This document shows, piece after piece, positions 28,101 to 37,136 of a stretch of DNA of 55,571 bases. The first letter of the stretch is position 1, and the number at the start of each line of letters is the position of its first letter. The position numbers were made by a program, and so were the translations under genes. Below the pieces are notes generated by a model. It had not been told where the DNA came from, made no database searches, and saw only the letters and a program-made list of their open reading frames with translations. The DNA is taken from NCBI GenBank assembly GCA_902606525.1, contig CACLGW010000005.1:1-55571 (forward strand), given 5' to 3'. Source of the DNA: an uncultured Bacteroidota bacterium. Lineage in GTDB: Bacteria > Bacteroidota > Bacteroidia > Flavobacteriales > Flavobacteriaceae.

Positions 28101-31100
28101 ATTCCTTGGGCAAATTCTGCTTCTGGAACTATATATTTAAAAGCGGTTCCACAGGGATGCAGTGGAACCGAACCTGAATGGGTTAGAGATCTTTCCATTA
28201 GAATTCCTGATAATCCTAGAATGCAAATTGCATCAAATAATATGGGAACGATAAGTCCTGAAATTTGTGAAAACGAAACAGATTTTGTTGATATTATTTA
28301 TGATGTCATTGGAAGATCGGTTACTGGAATTACAGTTTCTGAAACCACAAACCAAGTGTCAGGGTCAATTTTAAATGCAGTTATTGTTCCCAAAAGTCAA
28401 ACAGCAACAATAACTTTTAACGAAACAACTAATACTCTAATTCCAAGATTTATTTTAATCAATATTAATGATAATGATTATAAAATTCAGGCAGGTGTAG
28501 ATGAAACTAGTGATAGTGTTGCTCAGAAACTTGCTAATTTGATAGATGCTGATTCTAATTTATCAGCTAATTATAATAGCACAACAAATAGCTTAGTAAT
28601 TACTGGAAGTGCAGGTTATTACTTTACCATCTATACATCGAATAGTAGTAGTGCTATAACATTATCTGTTAATTTTGATGTAGATAGTCAAGTATACTCA
28701 CAAGTTGAAGTTAGAGGTGTTACCGGGTATATTCCACCTGGAATTTATCAGTTTAGAGTAGATTTAACTCTAGACGCTGGATGTGAACAAGATGGACAGG
28801 TATTAATTAATCTTACTGTAAATGACGACGCAGAATTTACACTTACTTCAGCAGGAACAACTCCAAACCAGGACGTTTGTTATAATGGGGCAATTGATAA
28901 TATTGTATGGGCTATTTCAGGTCTTGATAATCTATCCACAGTTAATGTGAGTGGAGCATTACCTAGCAATATTATAAGCACTCAAACAACTACTACCTTT
29001 ACACTTAGTAATAATGGGACTAATACTGATTATTGGAACACAAGAGTTTTTCCGTATACTATATTAACGGAGGGTGATTTATGTGATGAGGCAACTCAAA
29101 GTGGAGCAATTACCGTTTATCCAAAAGACTATTTAAGAAGAGATCCTGCAGATCTTACAACAAGTCAAGTTATTTGTGAGGGGTCTGCTATGACTCCAAT
29201 TCAATATGAATTTTGGGGTGTAAATACAATCTCAGCTACAATTCAAGATCTAAACGGACTTGGTTTAAGTACATCAGTTACCACAACTACTCAAATTGCT
29301 TCAATCACTTTTGATTCTCTTTTAGGAGTTACATCAACTGATACAACTGAGTTTTACTCAATTTATATTAATGACGAAATTTATACCGTAACTGCTTCAA
29401 CAACAACAACTTATACAGCTACCAATGTTCTTTCACTACTTAGTTCTGCTATATCAAGTACAATTGTTACCTCAACTTTAAATGGTACAGATTTAATTAT
29501 TACTGGTTTAACATCTGGAACAACATTTGCTCTTGAAGGAAGAGAATCTAATGGTTCAAACTTTAGCTTTAACGAACAAATTATGGTAAGGCCTCCAAGA
29601 ATATTAACTATTACAGGAACACCAACCTTATCATCTTTAACTACCCTCACAACAAGGGGAACCTATAGCTTTAATGTTGTGACAGTTGGAGGACAATATT
29701 GTTCTGGGACTGCATCTTCGTCGTTATTAACATATACATTATTTATTGATCCCGTTGCTCGACTAAGCATTGCATCTCCTAAGCAAAATTTAGAAGTTTG
29801 TGATGGATTTTCTTCAGAATTTATAAGGTTTCAAACAACTGGAGGCGCTCCAGCAATAGAAATTAGTGCAACGGCATCACCCTCAGCTCAGTACACATTT
29901 TACCCTTCTTTTGGAGCAGGGACAACTATAGCAAGCTCTACATACGATTGGTACCCTAATATCAAAACAAGTGTAACTACTATTACCACATTTACGTATA
30001 CCGCAACTGCAACTGCAAATTCGTGTGGTGCTAGCCCACTCAGTTCTCTTACAGTAACAGGAACTGTAATTGTTTATCCTCATTATATAAACAAAGAAGT
30101 ATTATCAGGAGATCTAAGTCAATCTATATATGATGGCCAGGATATATCTCCAATTGTTTTTAATTATAGTGGAAATTACTCTGATGCATCAATTGTCTGG
30201 CAAAATGGTGATAATTTAGGTCTTTCATTAATCGCTTCAGGAACAAGCCTTTCACTGTCAGGCACGGCTACTCCAACATCAGCGACTACTACTACTACCT
30301 CTCACCCGTATATAATAACTGTTGAAAGCAAAACTAATCTTTCACCGAATTGTTCACCTCTAACCGTAACTGGTACTATAACTTTAGATCCTCCTTATAA
30401 ATTAACATTAACATCAAGCCCAACTACACTTGATCAAAATATCAGTAGTGGGGACCCTATGACGCCAGTTACAATTGACCTTGAAAATGGTTCATATTCA
30501 TATACAATTGAATGGAGAGACAATATGGGAAATACACTATCTTCAGCTCCACTTGATTTATCAATTACACCATTTCCAGATTTTGCGAATGTATCTAGTT
30601 TGACTCTTTCTGGAACTCTTTCATTACCTTCAGGAACAGTGACTCCTTCAGCTTTATATTATAGAATCTCTACAGTCAGTAGCACAACGGATGCTGGAGT
30701 CTCATTTATTGATGGTAGAATTTTGGGTATTCCTGAAGAGCAAATTATAACCTCCGTAGCCTCAACTACAACAATTTGTCAGGCTGACGATTTAAATCTT
30801 GAGTTTACTTTTACGGGTATTCAAAATTTAAGCTTTACTGCTTCTCCTTCGTTACCCTCAGGATTAACAGTGGTAACACTATACACAACCACCCCTACAT
30901 TTGAAATAGATGTTGTTTCTAGCTCTACTGAAATAAATGAAGTTTTTCAAATTGAAATTTTACAGGAAGATGGTTCTTCACAAAGCTTTAGCTATGTTAC
31001 AACTGCATCAACAACTGCATCATCTACTATAGCTGCAAACTTAGAAAGTGCTATTAACTATGGTGGAATAAATACTTCTGTCAGTGGAAGTAAAATTACA

Positions 31101-34100
31101 CTTGAGGCTGCTAATAATGATTTTGTTTTTAGAGTCAAAGAGAACATACCTTATGTAAGCGACAGTTTCCTTTCAGTATTCAATTCTAAACTCAGGATTA
31201 ATGAGACTATTCCAGTGACTGGATCTTTAACTGTAACAGGTACTATTCTTAACCCATTATCTTCAACAGTCAGTTACGGTTTAACTATAGTAACTCCTGG
31301 TATGTCTGGATCAACAGCTACGAAAACAATTGATCTAGTTGTTAATCCAAATCACTTTATTTCAACTATTACTAGTTCTACTTTAAATCAAACATTATGT
31401 GATAATAATTCAATTGGGCAAGTTGTATTTGAGCTCACAGGTGGAGCGACAAACTATAATATTGTTTGGTCTAATGGAACACCATCAGGGATATCTTTAA
31501 CTTCATCCAATACGGGATCTTCAGTTTCATTAACTATTTCAGGAACATTACAAACTGGCGTGACAACCACTACAACATATCCATATGTAATTTCAACAAC
31601 TGGAAACTCTTGTAGTCCCAGTGCAAGTATTTCAGGAACTATTGTTGTAGAGCCTAATCACTATCTTACTTTAAATGGATCTTCTGGTGCAGCAAATCAG
31701 ACTGTGTGTGATCTATCAGCTATTAATCCTTTGATATTTGATGTATCTGGTGGTGCAACTGGTATTGATGTTACATGGACCCCTTCGAATCCAGGCTATA
31801 CAATTGTTCAAAGCTCTTCCTCATCAACCTCATTTATTATCTCTGATACATTAAATACGGGAATCACGACTGATACAATATACACCTATTTAGTAACAAC
31901 TAATGGCAATAGTTGTGATACACTTACAGCTAGTTTGACAGGACAAATTACGGTTCTTGCTCAACTTCAAATCCAAGTAGACACACCTTTATCTCAAGAT
32001 CAAACTGGAAGTGAAGCCCATTGTGACGGTGATACAATTGATGATATTTCATTTTCATTTACTTCTGGGACTCCTACAAATTTAATAATAACATGGTATG
32101 ATTCTTCTGGGAATATTATTGGAACTCCAGGACCAACCTTGGATTCTGCTAATAATATAATTACAGGTACGATTAATAGTTCTTCTGTAACTCTCACTAC
32201 CTTTAATTACACCTTAACTGCAATCGACAACAATAATCCAACATGTGTTTTTACAGATAGCTTTAGTGGTAGTATTCAAGTTGCTCCAAGTCCAGTGATT
32301 GACCAAAATTATATTTTAAATAACGATGTTATTCATGTTAGTTGCAATGGAGGAAGTGATGGTTCAATAATCATTCCTATAACACCAACATCAGAGTTTG
32401 AAAAAAGAATTATTGGAGGTCAAATTGCAGGAGCACAAATAGATCAGATTTCACTTGTTACAAGTAACACACTTAACCCAGGAGACGTACTTTCGATTGC
32501 AATTAATAGCACCACGATTTCGGTTACTGTTGCAGTTGGAAGAACAGCTACTTCGACTATTATGACTGATTTTATTGAACAAATTAATCTTAAATTATCG
32601 AATATAACGGCTTCGTTAGTTAGTTCTGGAACAGATAGCTTAATTAATCTAACAGCTGATGTCGCAGGGACTGCTTTTACTTCAACTTCACCTACATTAT
32701 CTTCATCTGTTACAGGAACCGTAATAGTCTCTACAATTGTTGCAAATCAATCCTTAAATTACTCTTATGCTTGGAAATATAATGGTGGTGCATATAGTAA
32801 TGATTTGAGTATAGAAAATCTTTCTGCAGGAACATATGAATTGACTGTAAGCGTTAATGGATGCTCTTCAACCTCTGCAACTTTTACAATAGAAGAGCCA
32901 ACAACAACAATAGGTACTGCGTCCTTTACTTGTGATAGAAAAATATCACTTCCTGTCTCAACTTATTTCACTCCAACTCAAATGGCAATTGCAAGTCCAA
33001 AAATTAAAGGGACCTTGTATAAACTAGCAGTTGACGGCACTTACACATCTACAGTTACAACTCAGGAGTTTGTAGCCTCTACTGCGACTTCAACATTTAA
33101 TTTCGACTTTAATGGGGTTACACTAGATGAGGGAGAAAAGTATAAAGTCGATATTTATGATCTATTCTGTAATAATTTTAATTCTATAATTGTAGGACCT
33201 GTTGATAAAGCACTTGCAATTGATGAAAGTCAAATCACAACTGTTGATGAAGAATGTATAGGTGATGGAGGCTCAATTCTTATTGCAAATGGCGCTATAA
33301 GTGGAGGATCTGGTTCTTACTTATATAGTTGGACAAATATAACTGACAATACAACTTATTTCACAAGAGATGTTGTTGGAGCCAGTGATGGAAGTTACAC
33401 ACTAACAATTACTGACCAACTAAGAAACTGTACTTATACTATTGCAACCAATGTTATAGTTCTTCCGGCTGGACCAACAATTGCAGCAAGTTGGGCAACT
33501 GCTACTAATATTACAGTAAATCAATGTGCTGATGGAAGATTAGGTCAATTAGAAATCGTTCCAAGTGGAGGAGGGGGAACGTACTCTTACGAATGGGAAT
33601 TTACACCAGCAACTGCTAGTGGAACTATTTCTAGCACGATCCAAATTTCAAATAACAATGGTAAACTGATACCAGGCAATGCATCCGAAATACCATCAAG
33701 TATGAGTACAACCGGAGATTATAAAGTATATATTTATGATGGGAATATATCAGATGGTTGCCCAGCACTTGAAGAAACAATTTCAATTACTGGACCAACT
33801 CCAGTGTCATTGACATCTAGCTTAACTTTCTCAAATATACTTTGCTCGGGAGACAATAATGGAACTATAGAATTCACTGTAACGGGAGGTATAGCACCCT
33901 ATTTTTATTCGCTTAACGGGGGTACACCATCTACTCCTCTTAGCAGTGGAAATAATACTCATTTAGAAACAGGATTGGCTCCAGGGCAATATAATGTTGT
34001 AATTAAAGACTCATCGCCTGATAGCTGTACTCCGGTAACAGTTGGACAAACTGTTACTATTACTGAGCCAACTGGAGGTCCCCTCGAGTTAACAGAGGGT

Positions 34101-37100
34101 ACAATAACTGAAATTCCATGTAATAATGGAGGAAAAGGATCATTTGAAGTTAACATATCAGGAGGATCAAACCAAAAAGTTAGCTCTGGGACAGTTTCGA
34201 GCGGATCTGCAAGCTTTACTACCAATAATATATATCAGGTTAGAGTTGTTGGGCCTGCAGGGAACTTTACTTTAAACACCTCTATAGATAGCTCTTCTGA
34301 AACTAGTATATTAATTGAAAATATTCCTGCTGCTGGTGATTATGAAGTAACCGTTACAGATGGCAGCGGATTTTGTTCGCAAAACATTACAATCACTATA
34401 CCTTTAGCGGCAGCTGAAAATCTTGCTGCGTCTGCAGAGGCATTTGATGGTGGAGGATGTAATTCTGTTTCTGATGAAGGAGGGTATATTCAAATATCAC
34501 AATTTTCAAAAGGAGATGGTGAAATATCCGGTTATCCACTTTGGCAAAGATTAACATCAAGTGAATTTGATAAATTTAATATTACATTAGCAGGAACTCC
34601 ATCTGGTATTATTGATCTTACTTCAATTGGTGTAATAATAGGAGGTGTTGACACAGTCAATGCATCAGGAGCTAGTTCATCAGGTACTCTTACTGAAATT
34701 AGAGCTCAGCTAGCTGATAATATTAATTTACTTCCAAATTATACAGCAACGCTGAACGGATCTGTAATTTCTGTTGTTGGACAAATTATTGACAGTGTTA
34801 GTGAGATTGGAGCTTCAAGCTCAACGATAAATCTTTCCGTTTCATCAATATCTAAGATAAATCAGTCTTCGTGGTCAAATATACCTGGGGTTGAGGGTCA
34901 AGAAAAAATTGAAAATCTCCAGTCTGGAACCTATAGGGGAATAATAAAAGATGGTTCAGGTTGTGGATCAGCACTTGTTCAAAATGTTGAAGGAGGAACT
35001 ACATTCAGAATAAATGATCCAACATCACTTGAGATAAAAGATTTTAATTTAGTTAAAGCTATTTGTAATAATCCTCAGTCAAGTGTAGAATTCCGGCTTT
35101 CGAATGGAGCCTTTATCTTATCTCCAAATGAAAATACGTATGACATTACTCTAAATTCAATAGCTTTAGTAAATAATGGACCTGTTGGAACAGCTTACAC
35201 AATAAATCCTTCAAAAAATATTTACCAAATTGATAATTTATCAGTAAATAATTATGAACTAACTGTTTTTGATAAAACTACTTCTTGTACTACCAATGTA
35301 AGTTTCGAAGTAGAAGAGCCTATTTCTATAAATTATTCTGGAGAAACAAGCTTTATTATAGATCCTTGCTATGACAATTATCAAGAAGATTTCTTTGACC
35401 CATTATTAATTGAAGGAGGAACACCATTTATAAATCTTGACGGAGATTCGTATTACTCCTTAACTTGGAGGTATTATCCACTCGATACATCATTAGGCGT
35501 AACTACAATAAATTCTTTAAGTAACTCGGTAAACTTTGCTCCAGGACCTGGCAGATATGAATTATTTGTTAAAGATTCTAATGGTTGTAAAATTGTAGAT
35601 TCCAATGGCACAGAAGTTCCAATTGAATTCTCATTCTCAAAAGAATTAGGTACACTAGCTATAAATGGAACTGGAGGATCAAGTGGAGATGAATTATCTC
35701 AGGCTGTAAGTTGTCAAATTAATGCAGAGGATGGACAAATTAATATTGAAGTAGTAAGTGGAGATCCAAATAACTCAGAAATAGGACCTTTTAATCTTGA
35801 ATGGCATGTTCAAGCTCCAAATGATGTGGCTTTTGAACAAAAATTATTAATAGAAGGGACACTTGCTGGTGATAGTCTTGAGGTTTATACAATAAGGTTG
35901 AATGAAATTCCATTTAGTTATACAACGCAAGTGCAAAATGAACCAAAGCAGTCTGTAACTAGTGAACTGATTAAAATAATAAATGATTCACCTCAATTTA
36001 TTGCATCTGAAAACCCTTCTAATCCATTTGAAATAATTTTAACAACAGAATCCTTTGCCTCTCTAGAACTTGAAATAGTTTCACTTAGTACCAAACTTAA
36101 TCTTATAAAAACGACTTCTAATAATGCCTCATGGATTCCACTAGATGGAACTAATGGATATCCTGACTATACGGGCTTCTTAGATCTAAATAATTTAGCT
36201 GAAGGGCTTTACCGTTATACAATAACCTCTGCAAGTGTTGCGATTTGTGCAAATAATACTGAACCAAATAGTGTCCAAGGAACAATTGTGGTTGAAAATG
36301 ATAACATATTAGAAATTAGAGAGGGTCCAGTAATTGACGAATACTTATGTAATGGTCAACCTGGAACTATTTTCATTGATGTCTTTGATGGTGATACAGG
36401 ACCATTAACTTTTAGATACAATGGTTCTCCAGTTACATTTGAAATTGTAGGTACAAACCAGTACATAATTAATATAGATAACCCAGTTGAGACAGCTTCA
36501 CTTGAAATTTATAACTCTGCAAATTGTGGTATTTCAAGAGAAATCAATATTGGTAACGGGACTCCTCTTTTCGATTTTACTTCGACTAACTTCCTTCAAT
36601 CTGGATCATTTTTAGCTAGAGAAGATATTACCTTTTCAGATATTTCAGAAAACGAATATGATTCATTTGAATTTATTTTTGGAGATGGCACTCAGACTGA
36701 TTTATTGGAAAGGAATAATCCTGAGCCAATAATTCATGAATATGCTATATCTGGAACTTATTATGTTACATTAAGAATATACAATGATCTAGGATGTGTT
36801 GAAGAATTAACAAAAACAATAAAAATAGGTAAGGGCTATAGTCTTCTGGTGCCGAACGTTTTTTCGCCAAATGGAGATATTTGGAATAATACTTTCCGCC
36901 CTGTCTTTAACGGATTTAGCGATATTGTTCTGAGAATTTATGATGCTCAAGGAGGTCTACTCTATGAAGAGACTGGGGCAGAAGGTTCAGATCCTAATAT
37001 TGTTGGATTATCTCTAAGGGGTTGGGAAGGTGAAACAAATCTTCCTTCATCTCCATATTTTGTTTATACTATTACTGCGACGACAATTGACGATGAACCA

Positions 37101-37136
37101 GTATTTAGAGATGGAACTTTTATTTTATTGCAATAG
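22155..37136 (+). CDS. Giant secreted SprB-like surface protein with T9SS type B C-terminal domain
   Basis: A 4993-residue protein, about 15 kb in one open frame. A Sec signal peptide (residues 1-26, ending TFAFS with Gln27 next) requires the TTG start. Residues about 30-1090 are tandem Cys-containing Ig-like repeats of about 283 residues. Residues about 1100-3390 are Thr/Ser-rich repeats of the type VCDxxAINPLxFxVxGGA. Residues about 3390-4780 are SprB-type repeats (CxGxxDGSI, then GTYxxTVxD). A PKD-like domain lies at about 4809-4893 (FGDGTQT). The last 100 residues are the gliding-motility/type B sorting domain (VPNVFSPNGD to FRDGTFILLQ). It is probably a T9SS-exported adhesin. The next gene is a PorP/SprF homologue, as beside sprB in Flavobacterium johnsoniae. 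Confidence 0.93.
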   Translation: MKNIRFNLLSKLFAMVALFITTFAFSQTPSLTLSTSLGVDNITCANTAFTLTVSDSTLSLSTTYTLSYGSFVSSQNTNTGSATFSLAGVATETTITVNAQNPNGNVASTTIIFVPRLATSGTISTTAPLLICYGGIITDAIYGDGTIGSSSATLAAGSSAASIQYQWQFKTNTDPWENIPGASTASTLSTSTLSTFQIYENITIRRVSYAVSGTVSCSVGMTYPEISAVVSNVSPPVITSDTSDYNVCSDQSYNFSTAAVGGITHYWYLDVTQVATGDSYYLPAGTISTDKTLGLIAFNGTCSSTLVTKTLKVAPLPSLTITTGLTGDVLCPSGSFTLRVQDTQSSNTTYTLTYGSQQAIKNSATGIATFAISGITSETIFSVEAESAAGCSVTATKTVLMPIMNNGGTVTTTFATSLCYGDIINDAIYGDGTIGSSSATLSADSSAATISYTWEISTTSNPAWTPIGGAMGANLATNTLGNIYQNTSIRRAAYARIGTVNCNAVYSNEIAFTVDPVIDPTIDGSLSICSDLPNQYDVGSSQPGYTYHWFIGGAHKGTGPSYTVAAGSISANTTIGLQGVTSGGCSTTLVTSTITLSTPLTLSLNTDLTGDILCPSESFTLTVSDSQSSNTTYTLTYGSQQAIKNSTTGIATFTISGITSETIFSVEAEPAAGCSATATKTVLMPIMNNGGTVTTTFATSLCYGDIINDAIYGDGTIGSSSATLSADSSAATISYTWEISTTSNPAWTPIGGAMGANLATNTLGNIYQNTSIRRAAYARIGTVNCNAVYSNEIAFTVDPVIDPTIDGSLSICSDLPNQYDVGSSQPGYTYHWFIGGAHKGTGPSYTVAAGSISVNTTIGLQGVTSGGCSTTLVTSTLMLSTPLTLSLNTDLTGDVLCPSESFTLTVSDSQSSNTTYTLTYGSSQDIVNSATGIATFTISGITSGTTFRVEAEPAAGCSVTATKTVSVPQLSSVGSITTAFSTSLCYGDTINDAIYGDGTASSASATLVTGSPGIISYQWQVKTGSNPTWRDIAGATGANLATNTLGALYESANIRRVPYSKIGTVTCTMDTPPAYPEIIFTVQNLDGGTISPATVYSCDVSGATYTISVSDNSFGSYTYQWQSSTTNTSSASFSNISGEIRASIIVSTNTTQTTYYRRIVSSASAGSTCTPEYSNVFELVLNSVNPGTIDDVSGLYCEGSVPPVLGLSSTVTSTFPITYQWYKAETDDLSAVTSASWSAIPGENNNSYVTPALSSTSRYILYKRGVIEDRGAAASCEKYTNEVTFEIFNTIDIGYVEPATGTPDFPYCVGDQFPNLSLISYDPNILDNANYATLTATWQYSTDGVTWQTANEIVDDLNETTFNLRNVDSNAPADTFYLSNDLYFRVKVENINTGIATYTLTGYSVKMIENSATHDVGDNYKITIGASSVSVTVTDVNSTTALIGTALANSIDSDIANYSASYLSGSNIIQIEDIASNNFNISASTSYTLNKTLELNVFQAFNNNANANCVYFTSAYKIDVVDRPTISVDGGSSSQEVCDGTAISPIPITWTGSSSILIIDLDAGLSVNVGTGAETIVAGNKLITGTNSITITGTPNSGHTFDIRLNSYCRDDSELNVQYQITKTTDPPAISNLFRDFSFNWAGTIYYDGSGQGYNNTVCVDSSVSPSNTASLTTSDIFACFDSTSTAYGGYLDWEFIDKDGVNLSVSPTLSNTALDDINTSIETGSRITWNPSFLATPTVSNGAWITVRVRTSSTCSATVFSNFFEKDVWLVKTNTLSQTNGSPDLPTLTKPTALQVTHSCGAGTHYTREIPTCEVQSVAAVNTTFTQFFSSAITPTTNDFGSLEWELTDPNAGSINEYGVVVWTPGFYGNVKVRVRPVSCFNGNVSSSDWVESDIISISPVNELIPNITRTNLPTCPIPTTGSLSTTLESDIPVDWYIKTTTTGVATNSYIKAGTVTFTGSQYLAQDYYQIEANTGTGGLLIPWANSASGTIYLKAVPQGCSGTEPEWVRDLSIRIPDNPRMQIASNNMGTISPEICENETDFVDIIYDVIGRSVTGITVSETTNQVSGSILNAVIVPKSQTATITFNETTNTLIPRFILININDNDYKIQAGVDETSDSVAQKLANLIDADSNLSANYNSTTNSLVITGSAGYYFTIYTSNSSSAITLSVNFDVDSQVYSQVEVRGVTGYIPPGIYQFRVDLTLDAGCEQDGQVLINLTVNDDAEFTLTSAGTTPNQDVCYNGAIDNIVWAISGLDNLSTVNVSGALPSNIISTQTTTTFTLSNNGTNTDYWNTRVFPYTILTEGDLCDEATQSGAITVYPKDYLRRDPADLTTSQVICEGSAMTPIQYEFWGVNTISATIQDLNGLGLSTSVTTTTQIASITFDSLLGVTSTDTTEFYSIYINDEIYTVTASTTTTYTATNVLSLLSSAISSTIVTSTLNGTDLIITGLTSGTTFALEGRESNGSNFSFNEQIMVRPPRILTITGTPTLSSLTTLTTRGTYSFNVVTVGGQYCSGTASSSLLTYTLFIDPVARLSIASPKQNLEVCDGFSSEFIRFQTTGGAPAIEISATASPSAQYTFYPSFGAGTTIASSTYDWYPNIKTSVTTITTFTYTATATANSCGASPLSSLTVTGTVIVYPHYINKEVLSGDLSQSIYDGQDISPIVFNYSGNYSDASIVWQNGDNLGLSLIASGTSLSLSGTATPTSATTTTTSHPYIITVESKTNLSPNCSPLTVTGTITLDPPYKLTLTSSPTTLDQNISSGDPMTPVTIDLENGSYSYTIEWRDNMGNTLSSAPLDLSITPFPDFANVSSLTLSGTLSLPSGTVTPSALYYRISTVSSTTDAGVSFIDGRILGIPEEQIITSVASTTTICQADDLNLEFTFTGIQNLSFTASPSLPSGLTVVTLYTTTPTFEIDVVSSSTEINEVFQIEILQEDGSSQSFSYVTTASTTASSTIAANLESAINYGGINTSVSGSKITLEAANNDFVFRVKENIPYVSDSFLSVFNSKLRINETIPVTGSLTVTGTILNPLSSTVSYGLTIVTPGMSGSTATKTIDLVVNPNHFISTITSSTLNQTLCDNNSIGQVVFELTGGATNYNIVWSNGTPSGISLTSSNTGSSVSLTISGTLQTGVTTTTTYPYVISTTGNSCSPSASISGTIVVEPNHYLTLNGSSGAANQTVCDLSAINPLIFDVSGGATGIDVTWTPSNPGYTIVQSSSSSTSFIISDTLNTGITTDTIYTYLVTTNGNSCDTLTASLTGQITVLAQLQIQVDTPLSQDQTGSEAHCDGDTIDDISFSFTSGTPTNLIITWYDSSGNIIGTPGPTLDSANNIITGTINSSSVTLTTFNYTLTAIDNNNPTCVFTDSFSGSIQVAPSPVIDQNYILNNDVIHVSCNGGSDGSIIIPITPTSEFEKRIIGGQIAGAQIDQISLVTSNTLNPGDVLSIAINSTTISVTVAVGRTATSTIMTDFIEQINLKLSNITASLVSSGTDSLINLTADVAGTAFTSTSPTLSSSVTGTVIVSTIVANQSLNYSYAWKYNGGAYSNDLSIENLSAGTYELTVSVNGCSSTSATFTIEEPTTTIGTASFTCDRKISLPVSTYFTPTQMAIASPKIKGTLYKLAVDGTYTSTVTTQEFVASTATSTFNFDFNGVTLDEGEKYKVDIYDLFCNNFNSIIVGPVDKALAIDESQITTVDEECIGDGGSILIANGAISGGSGSYLYSWTNITDNTTYFTRDVVGASDGSYTLTITDQLRNCTYTIATNVIVLPAGPTIAASWATATNITVNQCADGRLGQLEIVPSGGGGTYSYEWEFTPATASGTISSTIQISNNNGKLIPGNASEIPSSMSTTGDYKVYIYDGNISDGCPALEETISITGPTPVSLTSSLTFSNILCSGDNNGTIEFTVTGGIAPYFYSLNGGTPSTPLSSGNNTHLETGLAPGQYNVVIKDSSPDSCTPVTVGQTVTITEPTGGPLELTEGTITEIPCNNGGKGSFEVNISGGSNQKVSSGTVSSGSASFTTNNIYQVRVVGPAGNFTLNTSIDSSSETSILIENIPAAGDYEVTVTDGSGFCSQNITITIPLAAAENLAASAEAFDGGGCNSVSDEGGYIQISQFSKGDGEISGYPLWQRLTSSEFDKFNITLAGTPSGIIDLTSIGVIIGGVDTVNASGASSSGTLTEIRAQLADNINLLPNYTATLNGSVISVVGQIIDSVSEIGASSSTINLSVSSISKINQSSWSNIPGVEGQEKIENLQSGTYRGIIKDGSGCGSALVQNVEGGTTFRINDPTSLEIKDFNLVKAICNNPQSSVEFRLSNGAFILSPNENTYDITLNSIALVNNGPVGTAYTINPSKNIYQIDNLSVNNYELTVFDKTTSCTTNVSFEVEEPISINYSGETSFIIDPCYDNYQEDFFDPLLIEGGTPFINLDGDSYYSLTWRYYPLDTSLGVTTINSLSNSVNFAPGPGRYELFVKDSNGCKIVDSNGTEVPIEFSFSKELGTLAINGTGGSSGDELSQAVSCQINAEDGQINIEVVSGDPNNSEIGPFNLEWHVQAPNDVAFEQKLLIEGTLAGDSLEVYTIRLNEIPFSYTTQVQNEPKQSVTSELIKIINDSPQFIASENPSNPFEIILTTESFASLELEIVSLSTKLNLIKTTSNNASWIPLDGTNGYPDYTGFLDLNNLAEGLYRYTITSASVAICANNTEPNSVQGTIVVENDNILEIREGPVIDEYLCNGQPGTIFIDVFDGDTGPLTFRYNGSPVTFEIVGTNQYIINIDNPVETASLEIYNSANCGISREINIGNGTPLFDFTSTNFLQSGSFLAREDITFSDISENEYDSFEFIFGDGTQTDLLERNNPEPIIHEYAISGTYYVTLRIYNDLGCVEELTKTIKIGKGYSLLVPNVFSPNGDIWNNTFRPVFNGFSDIVLRIYDAQGGLLYEETGAEGSDPNIVGLSLRGWEGETNLPSSPYFVYTITATTIDDEPVFRDGTFILLQ
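23126..23974 (+). repeat. 849-nt tandem repeat, copy 1 (inside giant gene)
   Basis: The unit is 849 nt (283 codons), set by the recurring ATTGTGTCCT at 23141, 23990 and 24839. Positions 23333-23865 are identical to 24182-24714 in copy 2 by line-by-line comparison (533 nt). A diverged earlier copy lies at about 22236-23125. Confidence 0.9.
23975..24823 (+). repeat. 849-nt tandem repeat, copy 2
   Basis: Nearly identical to copy 1, with a handful of substitutions clustered at both ends of the unit (for example at the positions matching 23332 and 23866). The reading frame is preserved because 849 is a multiple of three. Confidence 0.9.
24824..25405 (+). repeat. 849-nt tandem repeat, copy 3 (partial, diverged)
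   Basis: The first 200 nt match copies 1 and 2 closely (TTAACAGGAGATGTATTGTG, then the same SDSQSSNTTYTLTYGS coding text). Later sequence keeps only the protein pattern (SLCYGDTINDAIYGDGT, ANLATNTLG) with many base changes, and the second half of the unit is missing. Confidence 0.8.
26387..36105 (+). repeat. Seven interspersed copies of an 80-100 residue module in the giant protein
   Basis: A recurring pattern is seen at about 26387-26640, 28420-28690, 29290-29590, 30895-31200, 32400-32735, 34560-34850 and 35850-36105. Each has a beta strand like (Y/F)xIxI(N/L), a short gap, a T-V-T-like strand, then a helix-like LAxxIN or LxxxI(D/S), then an SA(S/T) stretch and an (I/L)xITxxxxGxxFxI strand. 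Examples are YKITIGASSVSVTV with ALANSIDSD, and LSIAINSTTISVTV with FIEQINLKL. Copies are diverged in DNA, so only the protein pattern repeats. Boundaries are approximate. Confidence 0.65.

Noticed and set aside
29883-34225. Several antisense ORFs of 65-90 codons in the giant gene
   Set aside because: They arise from Thr/Ser-rich codons on the coding strand, which give stop-poor antisense frames; none has a recognisable domain.
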